Source: Alphaproteobacteria bacterium
GTDB lineage: Bacteria > Pseudomonadota > Alphaproteobacteria > Paracaedibacterales > JAKBAR01
NCBI GenBank assembly: GCA_019745755.1
Contig: JAIESS010000003.1
Span: 1 to 7,780, forward strand
Direction of reading: 5' to 3'
Length of the DNA stretch: 7,780 nt
The translations under genes were made by a program, and so were the position numbers. The stretch's first letter is position 1. Each line of letters begins with the position of its first letter. The notes below the pieces were generated by a model, which saw only the letters and a list, made by a program, of their open reading frames with translations, did no database searches and was not told the origin of the DNA. Of this stretch, positions 1 through 5,726 are shown piece by piece.

Positions 1-196
1 GAGCTCTTACAACAAAATGCTTGGTAATATGGACAGAAAAATCAATGCGAAAAAGATGAGTTTCCTTTATGACAACGATATGGGCCTCGATAAGTTCACC
101 AAAATACCGTTGACTTATACCCGATACAATCCCTTCAATGTGGGCTTTAAGGGAATCTCCTACATCAATGTGTTTACCAGAAATACTAATCGACAT
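1..196 (-). CDS. hpf: Ribosome hibernation-promoting factor HPF/RaiA family, N-terminal part (3' end beyond window)
   Basis: About 65 codons of the N-terminus are visible, starting at the ATG at 196-194 with MSISISGKHIDVGDSLKAHI. The protein then continues with a YFGE segment, an EAHIVV strand and a HLFRIDFSVH strand. This beta-alpha-beta-beta pattern, and especially the G(K/R)xIDxGxxLxxH start followed by a HLFRxDxSVH strand, is the HPF/RaiA ribosome-binding domain in its alphaproteobacterial form. Family members bind the 30S subunit at the decoding region and stabilise inactive or dimerised ribosomes in stationary phase. Start choice is supported by an AGGAG Shine-Dalgarno at 207-203, six bases upstream. 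It follows rpoN by nine bases, matching the common rpoN-hpf-ptsN order, so it is probably co-transcribed with rpoN and lptB. Whether it has the C-terminal dimerisation domain of long HPF cannot be seen. Confidence 0.9.
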   Translation of the reverse strand, partial: MSISISGKHIDVGDSLKAHIEGIVSGISQRYFGELIEAHIVVIKETHLFRIDFSVHITKHFVVRA

Positions 197-202
197 TTTA
201 TT

Positions 203-207
203 CTCCT
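203..207 (-). promoter_or_regulatory. Shine-Dalgarno of hpf overlapping the rpoN stop
   Basis: On the minus strand the sequence reads TAGGAGAATAAAATG. The TAG is the rpoN stop (208-206), AGGAG is the hpf ribosome binding site, and six bases separate it from the hpf ATG. Ribosomes terminating on rpoN sit directly over the hpf initiation region, so translational coupling is likely (inference). Confidence 0.75.
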
Positions 208-1690
208 ATGTTCGATGTAATGATGAGTGAATTGCTAAAATTTTATCATCCCCATGACTCCATTTATAATACGTTAGGCGATCTGTTGCATTCTCTATTT
301 TCAAAACACCACGATATTTTGCAACGGTGCGCCGTGCCACATAAATACCTGTGAGTTTGAGGCGCTCTACAATATCACCATCAGACAACGGAGACTCTTT
401 GTTTTCCTCTTGAATAAGTCGTGCTATGGCATATTGAACACTTTTCGCACTGTGCAAATTATCAGATGTACTTGCATTTACACCGACACTAAAAAAGTAC
501 TTAAGCTCAAAAAGGCCACGGGGGGTTTCAATATATTTATCTGTTGTGACACGGCTTACTGTGCTTTCACTCAGATTTGTCTCAAGAGCGACCTCTTTGA
601 GCGTCAGCGAACGAATGCGGCCAGATGTACTTTTGAAAAAATCCGCCTGTTTTCGAATGATTGTATCCGTCACTTTAAGAATATTCACAGCGCGTTGATG
701 AAGGCTTTTGAGAAGCCATTTTGCCTCTGTATACTTTTCTTGAAGGAAATTTTTCTCTGAAAGACCCCGCATCATGGAGCGAAGTTCAATATAATAAGCG
801 CTATTAAGATAGAGTGCGGGAAGATTGAGTGTGTTGAGTTCAATGACCCAATCCTGGCCATTACGCCGCATGATTACATCCGGAATAACTTGCTCGATCT
901 GGGATGCACCAATACTAGCACCTGGCTTTGGATTGAGGGATTTCAAAAGGGTTAAAAAGGCATCACATTGTGCCATAGTAATATTTAATGTCTTTGCAAG
1001 ATCTTTTGGCGAGCCTGTGTGATTCTTAAGTGCATGAAGGAAAATGCCCATCTCATCCTGGTAAATACCCTTATCTTTGAGCTGCAGGATAAGACATTCT
1101 TCTAAAGATCTTGCAAATACACCAACAGGATCAAGAGTTTGAAGTGTTGTGAGAATAGAATCTACATCCTTTTTGTGAAGGTTAAGATGCTTGATATCAT
1201 CCTCCCACCCTTCGATCAAATAGCCATCTTCATCGAGTAAATCCGTTAAAATATAGGCTATCTCTTTAGTATTCTTACATTTAAAAACGGTGTCAATTTG
1301 TGTGAGAAGAAATGCTTTGAGGGTTTCATCCTGTGTAATTTTTGCAAAAGGGTCATAGGTATCATCACCCTCATAATAGGATGATGATGTTTTTATCGAC
1401 GAAAACTCATCCTGCCACACATTTTCAAAAGAATCCGTATACGGTTGATCTAAATCCTTTGTCGTATCACTCTCAGGGGTCTTATCAAAAAAATCATCAT
1501 CAAAAGGAGAATCATCAGCATAATTTTGGTCAGGACTACCCATTTCCAAAAGCGGATTGGATTCAATATAGTCGGAAACAAATTCGCTCAGCTCTTGGTT
1601 GGACATTTGCAAAAGCTTTATCGCTTGTTGCATTTTCTGCGTCAAGCGAAGCTGGAGAGTGTTTCTAAGGTCGAGTGTCTGTACTGTCAT
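206..1690 (-). CDS. rpoN: RNA polymerase sigma-54 factor RpoN
   Basis: The protein has 494 residues, and all sigma-54 regions are present. Residues 9-49 are the activator-interacting region I, with the glutamine-rich stretch LRLTQKMQQAIKLLQMSNQE and the ESNPLLE ending. Residues about 53-112 are a very acidic linker. A core-binding domain covers about 115-310 and includes the conserved TLDPVGVFARSLEECL. A helix-turn-helix lies around 363-382 (LTLKEVALETNLSESTVSR), followed by TPRGLFELKYFFS. The RpoN box ARRTVAKYR is at 452-460 and contacts the -24 element. Sigma-54 directs transcription from -24/-12 promoters with AAA+ enhancer-binding proteins; none of those is encoded here. After the RpoN box there are 34 residues, about 19 more than in E. 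coli RpoN. The ATG lies 10 bases after the lptB stop without a convincing Shine-Dalgarno, which suggests coupled translation. Confidence 0.97.
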   Translation of the reverse strand: MTVQTLDLRNTLQLRLTQKMQQAIKLLQMSNQELSEFVSDYIESNPLLEMGSPDQNYADDSPFDDDFFDKTPESDTTKDLDQPYTDSFENVWQDEFSSIKTSSSYYEGDDTYDPFAKITQDETLKAFLLTQIDTVFKCKNTKEIAYILTDLLDEDGYLIEGWEDDIKHLNLHKKDVDSILTTLQTLDPVGVFARSLEECLILQLKDKGIYQDEMGIFLHALKNHTGSPKDLAKTLNITMAQCDAFLTLLKSLNPKPGASIGASQIEQVIPDVIMRRNGQDWVIELNTLNLPALYLNSAYYIELRSMMRGLSEKNFLQEKYTEAKWLLKSLHQRAVNILKVTDTIIRKQADFFKSTSGRIRSLTLKEVALETNLSESTVSRVTTDKYIETPRGLFELKYFFSVGVNASTSDNLHSAKSVQYAIARLIQEENKESPLSDGDIVERLKLTGIYVARRTVAKYRGVLKIENATDRLTYYKWSHGDDKILAIHSSLHRT

Positions 1691-1700
1691 GAGAACAGTA

Positions 1701-2444
1701 TTACATTACAAACCTTTCTCCAAGGTAAACGCGACGCACATTTTTATCAGAAATAATTTTATTTTTATCCCCATGGCAAAGCACCTCTCCACCATGCAAA
1801 ATATAGGCTCTGTCTACGATTTCGAGGGTTTCACGCACGTTATGATCCGTAATAAGGATGCCAATATTTTTTTCCTTTAAATGAAAAATCATTTCACGAA
1901 GCTCTTGCATAGCGATGGGGTCGATGCCCGCGAGCGGTTCATCAAGGAGAAGAAAACTTGGTTTAGCAGCAAGAGATCGTGCAATTTCTACGCGACGACG
2001 CTCTCCTCCAGAAAGGGCAAGGGAAGGTGCATAACGGAGATGAGCAATTTGAAACTCATCCAAAAGTGTATTCAGGCGGTCTTCCAGAGTATCTTGATTT
2101 TTTTCCACAATCTCTAAAATCGCTCGTATATTATCCTCAACGTTCATACCACGAAAAATAGACGCTTCTTGGGGAAGATAACCAATGCCATGTCGGGCCC
2201 TCATATACATGGGCATACGTGTAATATCAACGCCGTCCAGGAAAATTTTACCACCGCTTCCTGAGATAAGGCCGCTCATGATTCCAAAGCACGTGGTCTT
2301 CCCCGCACCATTGGGACCAAGAAGACCCACAGCTTCACCACGCTGTACGTCTATATCAACACCTAGCAAAATCGGGCGCTTACCATAACTTTTACTCAGA
2401 TCTTTTGCAACAAGACCTGTCTTCGGAGGTGTTTTTGTTTTCAT
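1701..2444 (-). CDS. lptB: LPS export ABC transporter ATP-binding protein LptB
   Basis: This 247-residue ABC ATPase has a Walker A motif GPNGAGKT at 43-50, a Q-loop Gln at 92 in GYLPQEASIFRGM, the signature LSGGERRRVEIARSLA at 144-159, Walker B plus D-loop LLLDEPLAGIDP at 165-176, and an H-loop His at 201 in ITDHNVRETL. The IGYLPQEASIFRG and LAGIDPIA stretches and the rpoN-hpf neighbourhood separate LptB from the related branched-chain amino-acid ATPase LivG. LptB dimers power LptFG, which passes lipopolysaccharide from the inner membrane to the LptC-LptA bridge, so the organism probably has an LPS outer membrane. lptC and lptA, usually just upstream, are not here: a 157-bp gap and an NfeD gene precede lptB. 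The ATG at 2444 has no strong Shine-Dalgarno, but the N-terminus (TGLVAKDLSKSYG) fits the family. Confidence 0.95.
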   Translation of the reverse strand: MKTKTPPKTGLVAKDLSKSYGKRPILLGVDIDVQRGEAVGLLGPNGAGKTTCFGIMSGLISGSGGKIFLDGVDITRMPMYMRARHGIGYLPQEASIFRGMNVEDNIRAILEIVEKNQDTLEDRLNTLLDEFQIAHLRYAPSLALSGGERRRVEIARSLAAKPSFLLLDEPLAGIDPIAMQELREMIFHLKEKNIGILITDHNVRETLEIVDRAYILHGGEVLCHGDKNKIISDKNVRRVYLGERFVM

Positions 2445-2601
2445 GAGTGTATATCTATATCTTTAGTTCTTATGGCTGGAATAAATAGTTAATCATACGC
2501 AACTTTATCGAGAAATGGCACTATTGAAATTAACATAATGAGATGAAGTGATGTTATGGTGCTTTTTACTGTTTGTGAAATGTGTCCAAGAAGATTTTCC
2601 T
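2445..2601. other. 157-bp AT-rich intergenic region between the NfeD-like gene and lptB
   Basis: No gene or RNA is recognisable here. On the minus strand a TATGAT hexamer (2497-2492) could be a -10 element for an lptB promoter, but the hexamer 17-18 bases upstream does not resemble TTGACA. A TAACAT...ATGTTA inverted repeat with a 14-base loop is present, but no run of T follows it, so it is not a credible terminator. A promoter for lptB-rpoN-hpf is expected here because this is the only sizeable gap upstream of the three genes. Confidence 0.4.
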
Positions 2602-3072
2602 CTAAGATAGTTTTTTAACAACCAAATGGTTCCCCACAATCCCAGTGATAATAACGTTAGTTCCGCTCACCATATCATCGCCTTGAATGGCCCATATGGA
2701 ATCACCAATGCGAAGATAACCCCGACCATTTTGGATGGGTTCCTCGAGAATCATCGTCTTTCCAATAAGGTCGGCACCACGTTGATTCAATTGCGTAGTA
2801 GAGTTAAACTTAAAAAAATGTTTGTAGAGGCGGCGCGTAAAAAACAGTATGATAAGACTCAGTCCTGCAAACATAATCCAAGACATAGCCACTGTTAGGG
2901 GCGTTAAATAAGCAATCAATGCTGTGCAAAGCGCGGCAATCCCCACCCACAAAAGAAAAAAACCCGGGGCGATGATTTCAATAATAATCAATAGGACGCC
3001 TAGAACACTCCAAAAGAGAGGAAGGGAAAAATCCCCGGCAGTATGTGTTAAGGCAGAAAGAATGTCCAACAT
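2602..3072 (-). CDS. NfeD-like (short, YbbK-type) membrane protein, partner of the SPFH protein
   Basis: This 156-residue protein has three predicted membrane helices at about 18-37, 39-58 and 62-80. The first contains the LIIIEIIAPGFFLLWVG pattern typical of short NfeD proteins. A soluble C-terminal OB-fold domain covers about 97-156; it starts at RGADLIGKTMILEEPI, continues with the GRGYLRIGDSIWAIQG strands and ends LVVKKLS. Short NfeD proteins lack the ClpP-like protease domain of the long form and are nearly always encoded next to an SPFH/stomatin gene, with which they are thought to form a membrane complex. That is the case here: the QmcA-like gene ends five bases upstream, and the AAAGGA Shine-Dalgarno (3087-3082) lies inside its last codons. 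The molecular function is poorly defined in the family. Confidence 0.88.
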   Translation of the reverse strand: MLDILSALTHTAGDFSLPLFWSVLGVLLIIIEIIAPGFFLLWVGIAALCTALIAYLTPLTVAMSWIMFAGLSLIILFFTRRLYKHFFKFNSTTQLNQRGADLIGKTMILEEPIQNGRGYLRIGDSIWAIQGDDMVSGTNVIITGIVGNHLVVKKLS

Positions 3073-3077
3073 TACGG

Positions 3078-4067
3078 CTAATCCTTTTTGCGTTTAAAGG
3101 GCTGCTTATCCGTGGGTTCTGATGCTTTATTTTGAAGGGCATCCTTTGTTATTTCCGCAATCCCTGCAATGGATCCAAGAAGATTTGTGGCCTCTAACGG
3201 AAGCATTAAAAGCTTTTGATTGGGTGCCGTCGCAATGGCTTTTAACGCATCAACATATTTTTGAGCGACGAAGTAGTTAACAGATTGAACAGATCCTTCT
3301 TGGATGGCTTTGGAAACCATTTGTGTCGCATTAGCTTCTGCTTGAGCAAGGCGTTCCCTTGCTTCCGCGTCACGAAGCGCTGATTCTTTGCGTGCTTCGG
3401 CCTCCAAGATCATGGATTGCTTAAGACCTTCTGCTGTAAGGATTTGGGCCTGGCGTTGACCTTCGGCTGCAAGAATAGCGGATTGACGCTCACCTTCAGC
3501 CTCTAAAATAAGGGCACGCTTTTCACGCTCCGCCTTCATTTGCCGTGCCATAGAATCGAGTAAATCCCGCGGTGGTTTAATATCCTTAATCTCGATACGT
3601 GTCACCTTCGTTCCCCAGGGGCTCGTCGCTTCATCTACCACCAGAAGGAGGCGTGCATTAATCGTTTCACGGTGGGACAACAACTCATCTAAATCCATGG
3701 ATCCCATGACGGTACGTATGTTCGTCATTGTGAGATTTAAGATGGCATTACGAAGATTAGCTACTTCGTAAGCAGAGCGTGCGGCATCAAGAATTTGAAA
3801 AAACACAATGCCGTCCACAACAACAGCGGCATTATCCTTTGTGATCACATCTTGGGAAGGTACCTCAAGCACCATCTCCATCATGTTAACCTTTGCGCCA
3901 ATGCGATCCACAAGAGGGATAATGATGTGAAGCCCGGGAGAAAGGGTGCGCAGATACCGTCCAAACCTCTCCACCGTATACTCATATCCCTGAGAAACCG
4001 TGCGTACAGAGCGAAGGATGACAATCAACACCAGCACGACGATGGCGATAATAAAGACATTTTCCAT
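3078..4067 (-). CDS. qmcA: SPFH/stomatin-like membrane protein (QmcA/paraslipin type)
   Basis: This 329-residue protein starts with one membrane anchor (about 4-20, FIIAIVVLVLIVIL). The SPFH/band-7 domain follows at about 23-170, with the diagnostic VSQGYEYTVERFGRY, LSPGLHIIIP, RTVMGSMDLDELLSHRE and EIKDIKPPRDL segments. From about 175 to 250 there is an alpha-helical stretch with 11-residue-like repeats of the form AEGxRQxxIL, probably a coiled coil, then an alanine-rich segment and a basic tail ending KRKKD. Stomatin/QmcA proteins oligomerise into large membrane-microdomain cages and modulate membrane proteases and other membrane proteins. E. coli QmcA is slightly shorter (about 305 residues) and is also paired with an NfeD protein (YbbK). 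HflK/HflC and FloT are less likely because the GSMDLDELLS and repeat signature fits QmcA. The ATG at 4067 is preceded by an AT-rich leader with only a weak AGAG ribosome site. Confidence 0.93.
   Translation of the reverse strand: MENVFIIAIVVLVLIVILRSVRTVSQGYEYTVERFGRYLRTLSPGLHIIIPLVDRIGAKVNMMEMVLEVPSQDVITKDNAAVVVDGIVFFQILDAARSAYEVANLRNAILNLTMTNIRTVMGSMDLDELLSHRETINARLLLVVDEATSPWGTKVTRIEIKDIKPPRDLLDSMARQMKAEREKRALILEAEGERQSAILAAEGQRQAQILTAEGLKQSMILEAEARKESALRDAEARERLAQAEANATQMVSKAIQEGSVQSVNYFVAQKYVDALKAIATAPNQKLLMLPLEATNLLGSIAGIAEITKDALQNKASEPTDKQPFKRKKD
3082..3087 (-). promoter_or_regulatory. Shine-Dalgarno of the NfeD-like gene inside the end of the SPFH gene
   Basis: The minus-strand sequence AAAGGA lies nine bases before the ATG at 3072 and within the last two codons of the upstream SPFH gene. 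This supports the chosen NfeD start and an operon of the two genes. Confidence 0.6.
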
Positions 4068-4085
4068 AGTATTTTCTCTATTAAT

Positions 4086-4101
4086 TTTAACTAAAGTTAA
4101 A
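4086..4101. promoter_or_regulatory. 16-bp palindrome upstream of the SPFH gene (possible operator)
   Basis: TTTAACT and AGTTAAA are perfect inverted arms of seven bases around a two-base centre. The palindrome lies 18 bases upstream of the SPFH start codon and about 55 bases upstream of the tRNA-Leu -35 element. Symmetry and position fit a dimeric repressor site or part of the SPFH promoter. AT-rich DNA gives such symmetry by chance fairly often, and I recognise no specific regulator. Confidence 0.3.
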
Positions 4102-4155
4102 GTAGCACATAATCCTTAATATGAGGTTAATTTTAGAGTGAGATACGGATCTATA

Positions 4156-4184
4156 TTGACTTTTCCTACAATTACTTCTAAAAA
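4156..4184 (+). promoter_or_regulatory. Probable sigma-70-type promoter of the tRNA-Leu/rnd unit
   Basis: A TTGACT -35 element at 4156-4161 (five of six to consensus) is followed after 17 bases by TAAAAA at 4179-4184 (four of six to TATAAT). Transcription would start about 10 bases before the tRNA 5' end at 4195, as is usual for tRNA promoters. The GAGGCGAG just after the -10 is GC-richer than its surroundings and could be a discriminator typical of stringently controlled stable-RNA promoters (inference). Confidence 0.6.
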
Positions 4185-4194
4185 TGAGGCGAGG

Positions 4195-4279
4195 GCCCAG
4201 ATGGCGGAATTGGTAGACGCACTCGCTTCAGGTGCGAGCGGGGTAACCCATGGAAGTTCGAGTCTTCTTCTGGGCACCA
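4195..4279 (+). tRNA. tRNA-Leu, anticodon CAG, with encoded CCA
   Basis: A complete 85-base cloverleaf is visible. The acceptor stem GCCCAGA (4195-4201) pairs with TCTGGGC (4269-4275). The D-arm is GCG-GAATTGGTAGA-CGC. The anticodon stem CTCGC/GCGAG (4222-4226/4234-4238) encloses the loop TTCAGGT, with CAG at 4229-4231. A long class II variable arm of 13 bases (4239-4251, GGG/CCC stem) marks a leucine or serine tRNA. The T-arm GGAAG/CTTCT has the loop TTCGAGT. The discriminator is A (4276), as required for tRNA-Leu, and CCA follows at 4277-4279. It decodes CUG. No strong terminator follows, so the transcript may run into rnd. Confidence 0.97.
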
Positions 4280-4321
4280 CTCATGATGGGAAAGCTTTGC
4301 TTTGTTATGATGTTCGATGTT

Positions 4322-4331
4322 AAGGAATAGG
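4322..4331 (+). promoter_or_regulatory. Ribosome binding region of rnd
   Basis: AAGGAATAGG contains two possible Shine-Dalgarno cores. The downstream TAGG lies seven bases before the ATG at 4339, and AAGGA lies 12 bases before it. This supports the start chosen for the RNase D gene. Confidence 0.5.
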
Positions 4332-4338
4332 TTTTGAT

Positions 4339-4956
4339 ATGCAGGTTTTTTTGCATCATGGTGATCTCCCTGATAACCATACTTTGAATAGTGCGCACAC
4401 CATTGCCATTGATACAGAGACTATGGGGCTTGAGGTGCATAGGGATCGTTTATGTCTTGTGCAGCTATCTGCAGGAGATGGTGTGTGCCACTTAGTGAAA
4501 GTTGACAAGAATCAAGTGCCCCCTCAAAATTTAGTGGCTTTGCTAGTGAATCCTAAAATTACAAAAATTTTTCATTTTGCGCGGTTTGATATTGCAACCC
4601 TTTATAAGCATTTTGGCGTTTTGACTGCGCCTATTTTCTGTACAAAAATTGCCTCTAAACTCGTGCGTACGTTTACGGATAGACATGGTCTTAAAGATCT
4701 TTGCAAAGAAATCATCAAAGTGGATATCTCCAAGCAAGAACAGACTTCTGATTGGGGTGCTGCTACATTAACGGATGATCAACAAAAATATGCAGCAACA
4801 GATGTTCTTTATCTGCATCAACTCATGGATCATTTTGACAAAATATTAACACGTGAAGAGCGTATGGGGATAGCCAAGGCAGCTTTTGCGTTTTTACCTA
4901 TTCGCGCCCAGCTCGACGTTATGGCCGGATCAAATTATGATATTTTAAGTTATTAA
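4339..4956 (+). CDS. rnd: Ribonuclease D (short form, DEDDy 3'-5' exonuclease)
   Basis: This 205-residue protein is essentially a single DEDDy exonuclease domain. The four acidic metal ligands are in place: Asp25 and Glu27 in the IDTETMGL motif (Exo I), Asp84 in FHFARFDIATL (Exo II), and Asp155 with Tyr151 in KYAATDVLYL (Exo III, y type). LKDLCKEIIKVDISKQEQTSDW is the typical RNase D segment between them. The HRDC domains found in E. coli RNase D (about 375 residues) are absent, as is usual for the short alphaproteobacterial form, so this is not a truncation. RNase D trims 3' extensions of stable RNAs, notably tRNA precursors, in the cytoplasm. It lies 59 bases after tRNA-Leu on the same strand with no clear terminator between them. 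In many alphaproteobacteria rnd lies beside lptC-lptA-lptB-rpoN; here it is near them but inverted. Confidence 0.93.
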   Translation: MQVFLHHGDLPDNHTLNSAHTIAIDTETMGLEVHRDRLCLVQLSAGDGVCHLVKVDKNQVPPQNLVALLVNPKITKIFHFARFDIATLYKHFGVLTAPIFCTKIASKLVRTFTDRHGLKDLCKEIIKVDISKQEQTSDWGAATLTDDQQKYAATDVLYLHQLMDHFDKILTREERMGIAKAAFAFLPIRAQLDVMAGSNYDILSY

Positions 4957-5016
4957 ATGGTGTCTGAGTATTCTGTTTGTCAACGTATCAAAAAGGGGCA
5001 CTGCGTGCTTCTATGA
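4957..5016 (+). CDS. Possible 19-codon linking ORF between rnd and the PAP2 gene
   Basis: An ATG immediately follows the rnd stop (TAAATG), opens a frame of 19 codons (MVSEYSVCQRIKKGHCVLL), and ends at a TGA that overlaps the PAP2 start codon as ATGA. An AAGGGG sequence inside it (4993-4998) could serve the downstream gene. It has no Shine-Dalgarno of its own, so it would be translated only by ribosomes finishing rnd. It resembles no protein I recognise. It may be a coupling ORF that carries ribosomes from rnd to the PAP2 gene, or simply chance. Confidence 0.2.
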   Translation: MVSEYSVCQRIKKGHCVLL

Positions 5017-5726
5017 CAAACCACAAAAAAACATATCAAAGACTAGACCTATTTTCGACGCGGCCTTTTGCTCTTTTTCTTCTCATGATTCTTGTAGCCT
5101 TATGTTTAGAGCAGTTTCGTTTAGATTTTGACATTCAAGACTATTTTTATGATAAGGCCTCACATGCCTGGATTATCGATGGAGGTCATCCCATCTACCG
5201 CATGTTGTTTTATACGGGCATTAAATATACTATTGGTGCGGTGGGTGGGGTGGTGTTGCTGTTTATGCTTTCGAGTTGGTATACCTCAAGAAAATTTGGT
5301 GGTACGCAACAAAGATGTTTATTTTTTATTCTTTGTCTTCTTTTGATTCCTTCTGTGATTGCACTGTTGAAAGAATTTACCTACGTTCATTGCCCCTCCC
5401 GTCTTGTAGATTATGGTGGGCCAAGTGCGTTTCGAGGTCTTCTCAGTTTTAAAGGAATTTCTGATCTAAATGATAGAGGTAAATGTTTTCCCGCAGGGCA
5501 TGCAAGCGGTGGCTTTGCCCTTATGAGCTTGTATTATGTGTGGGATACTAAGATGTATAGGCGTATCGGTCTTGCTCTAGGTCTTATCATGGGGTGGGGG
5601 ATGGCTTGCTATCAAATGCTCAAAGGGGCACATTTCTTTTCACATTCCCTCATGACTATGCTACTCAGTGGACTTATGATTGCTTCGCTTCATGCGCTTT
5701 TAACACGGATTTTTAAACATAGATGA
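5013..5726 (+). CDS. PAP2-superfamily membrane phosphatase
   Basis: With the ATG at 5013 the protein has 237 residues; an in-frame TTG at 4977 would add 12 but has no better ribosome site. Membrane helices are predicted near 18-34, 72-88, 102-119, 166-178, 185-200 and 213-232. The phosphatase motifs are K120-x6-CP (KEFTYVHCP), CFPAGHASGG at 158-167 with catalytic His163, and GAHFFSHSLMT with His207 and His211. The DIQDYFYD, HPIYRMLFYTG and SRLVDYGG segments match the PAP2 subgroup with HCPWDL...YGG and FPAGHASGG motifs that often neighbours LTA-synthase or phosphoethanolamine-transferase genes. Here the usual W-D/E-L after CP reads SRL. Such enzymes remove phosphate from lipid phosphates at the outer face of the inner membrane; the substrate is unknown. 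The stop overlaps the next start (ATGA), indicating translational coupling with the LTA-synthase-like gene. Confidence 0.85.
   Translation: MTNHKKTYQRLDLFSTRPFALFLLMILVALCLEQFRLDFDIQDYFYDKASHAWIIDGGHPIYRMLFYTGIKYTIGAVGGVVLLFMLSSWYTSRKFGGTQQRCLFFILCLLLIPSVIALLKEFTYVHCPSRLVDYGGPSAFRGLLSFKGISDLNDRGKCFPAGHASGGFALMSLYYVWDTKMYRRIGLALGLIMGWGMACYQMLKGAHFFSHSLMTMLLSGLMIASLHALLTRIFKHR

Noticed and set aside
208..218. ATGTTCGATGT shared with 4310-4320 as a dispersed repeat
   Set aside because: Eleven bases with no extended flanking similarity is expected by chance or nearly so in a window of this size.
2516..2531. TGGCAC followed by TATTGAAATT, resembling a sigma-54 -24/-12 promoter near lptB
   Set aside because: The -24 half matches, but the expected TTGC of the -12 half is missing at the right spacing, and it points away from lptB on the plus strand with no gene downstream in that direction.
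3360..3540. Repeated AEG-type units in the SPFH gene as a DNA repeat array
   Set aside because: The periodicity is at the protein level and is the normal coiled-coil repeat of stomatin/QmcA proteins; the DNA units have diverged.
4291..4303. AAAGC-TTT-GCTTT hairpin after tRNA-Leu as a terminator
   Set aside because: The five-pair stem is mostly A-T and is followed only by GTTATG, so it would be a weak terminator at best.
4138..4323. Open frame of 61 codons covering the tRNA-Leu gene on the plus strand
   Set aside because: It reads straight through a complete cloverleaf tRNA and its promoter, with no ribosome site, so it is not a gene.
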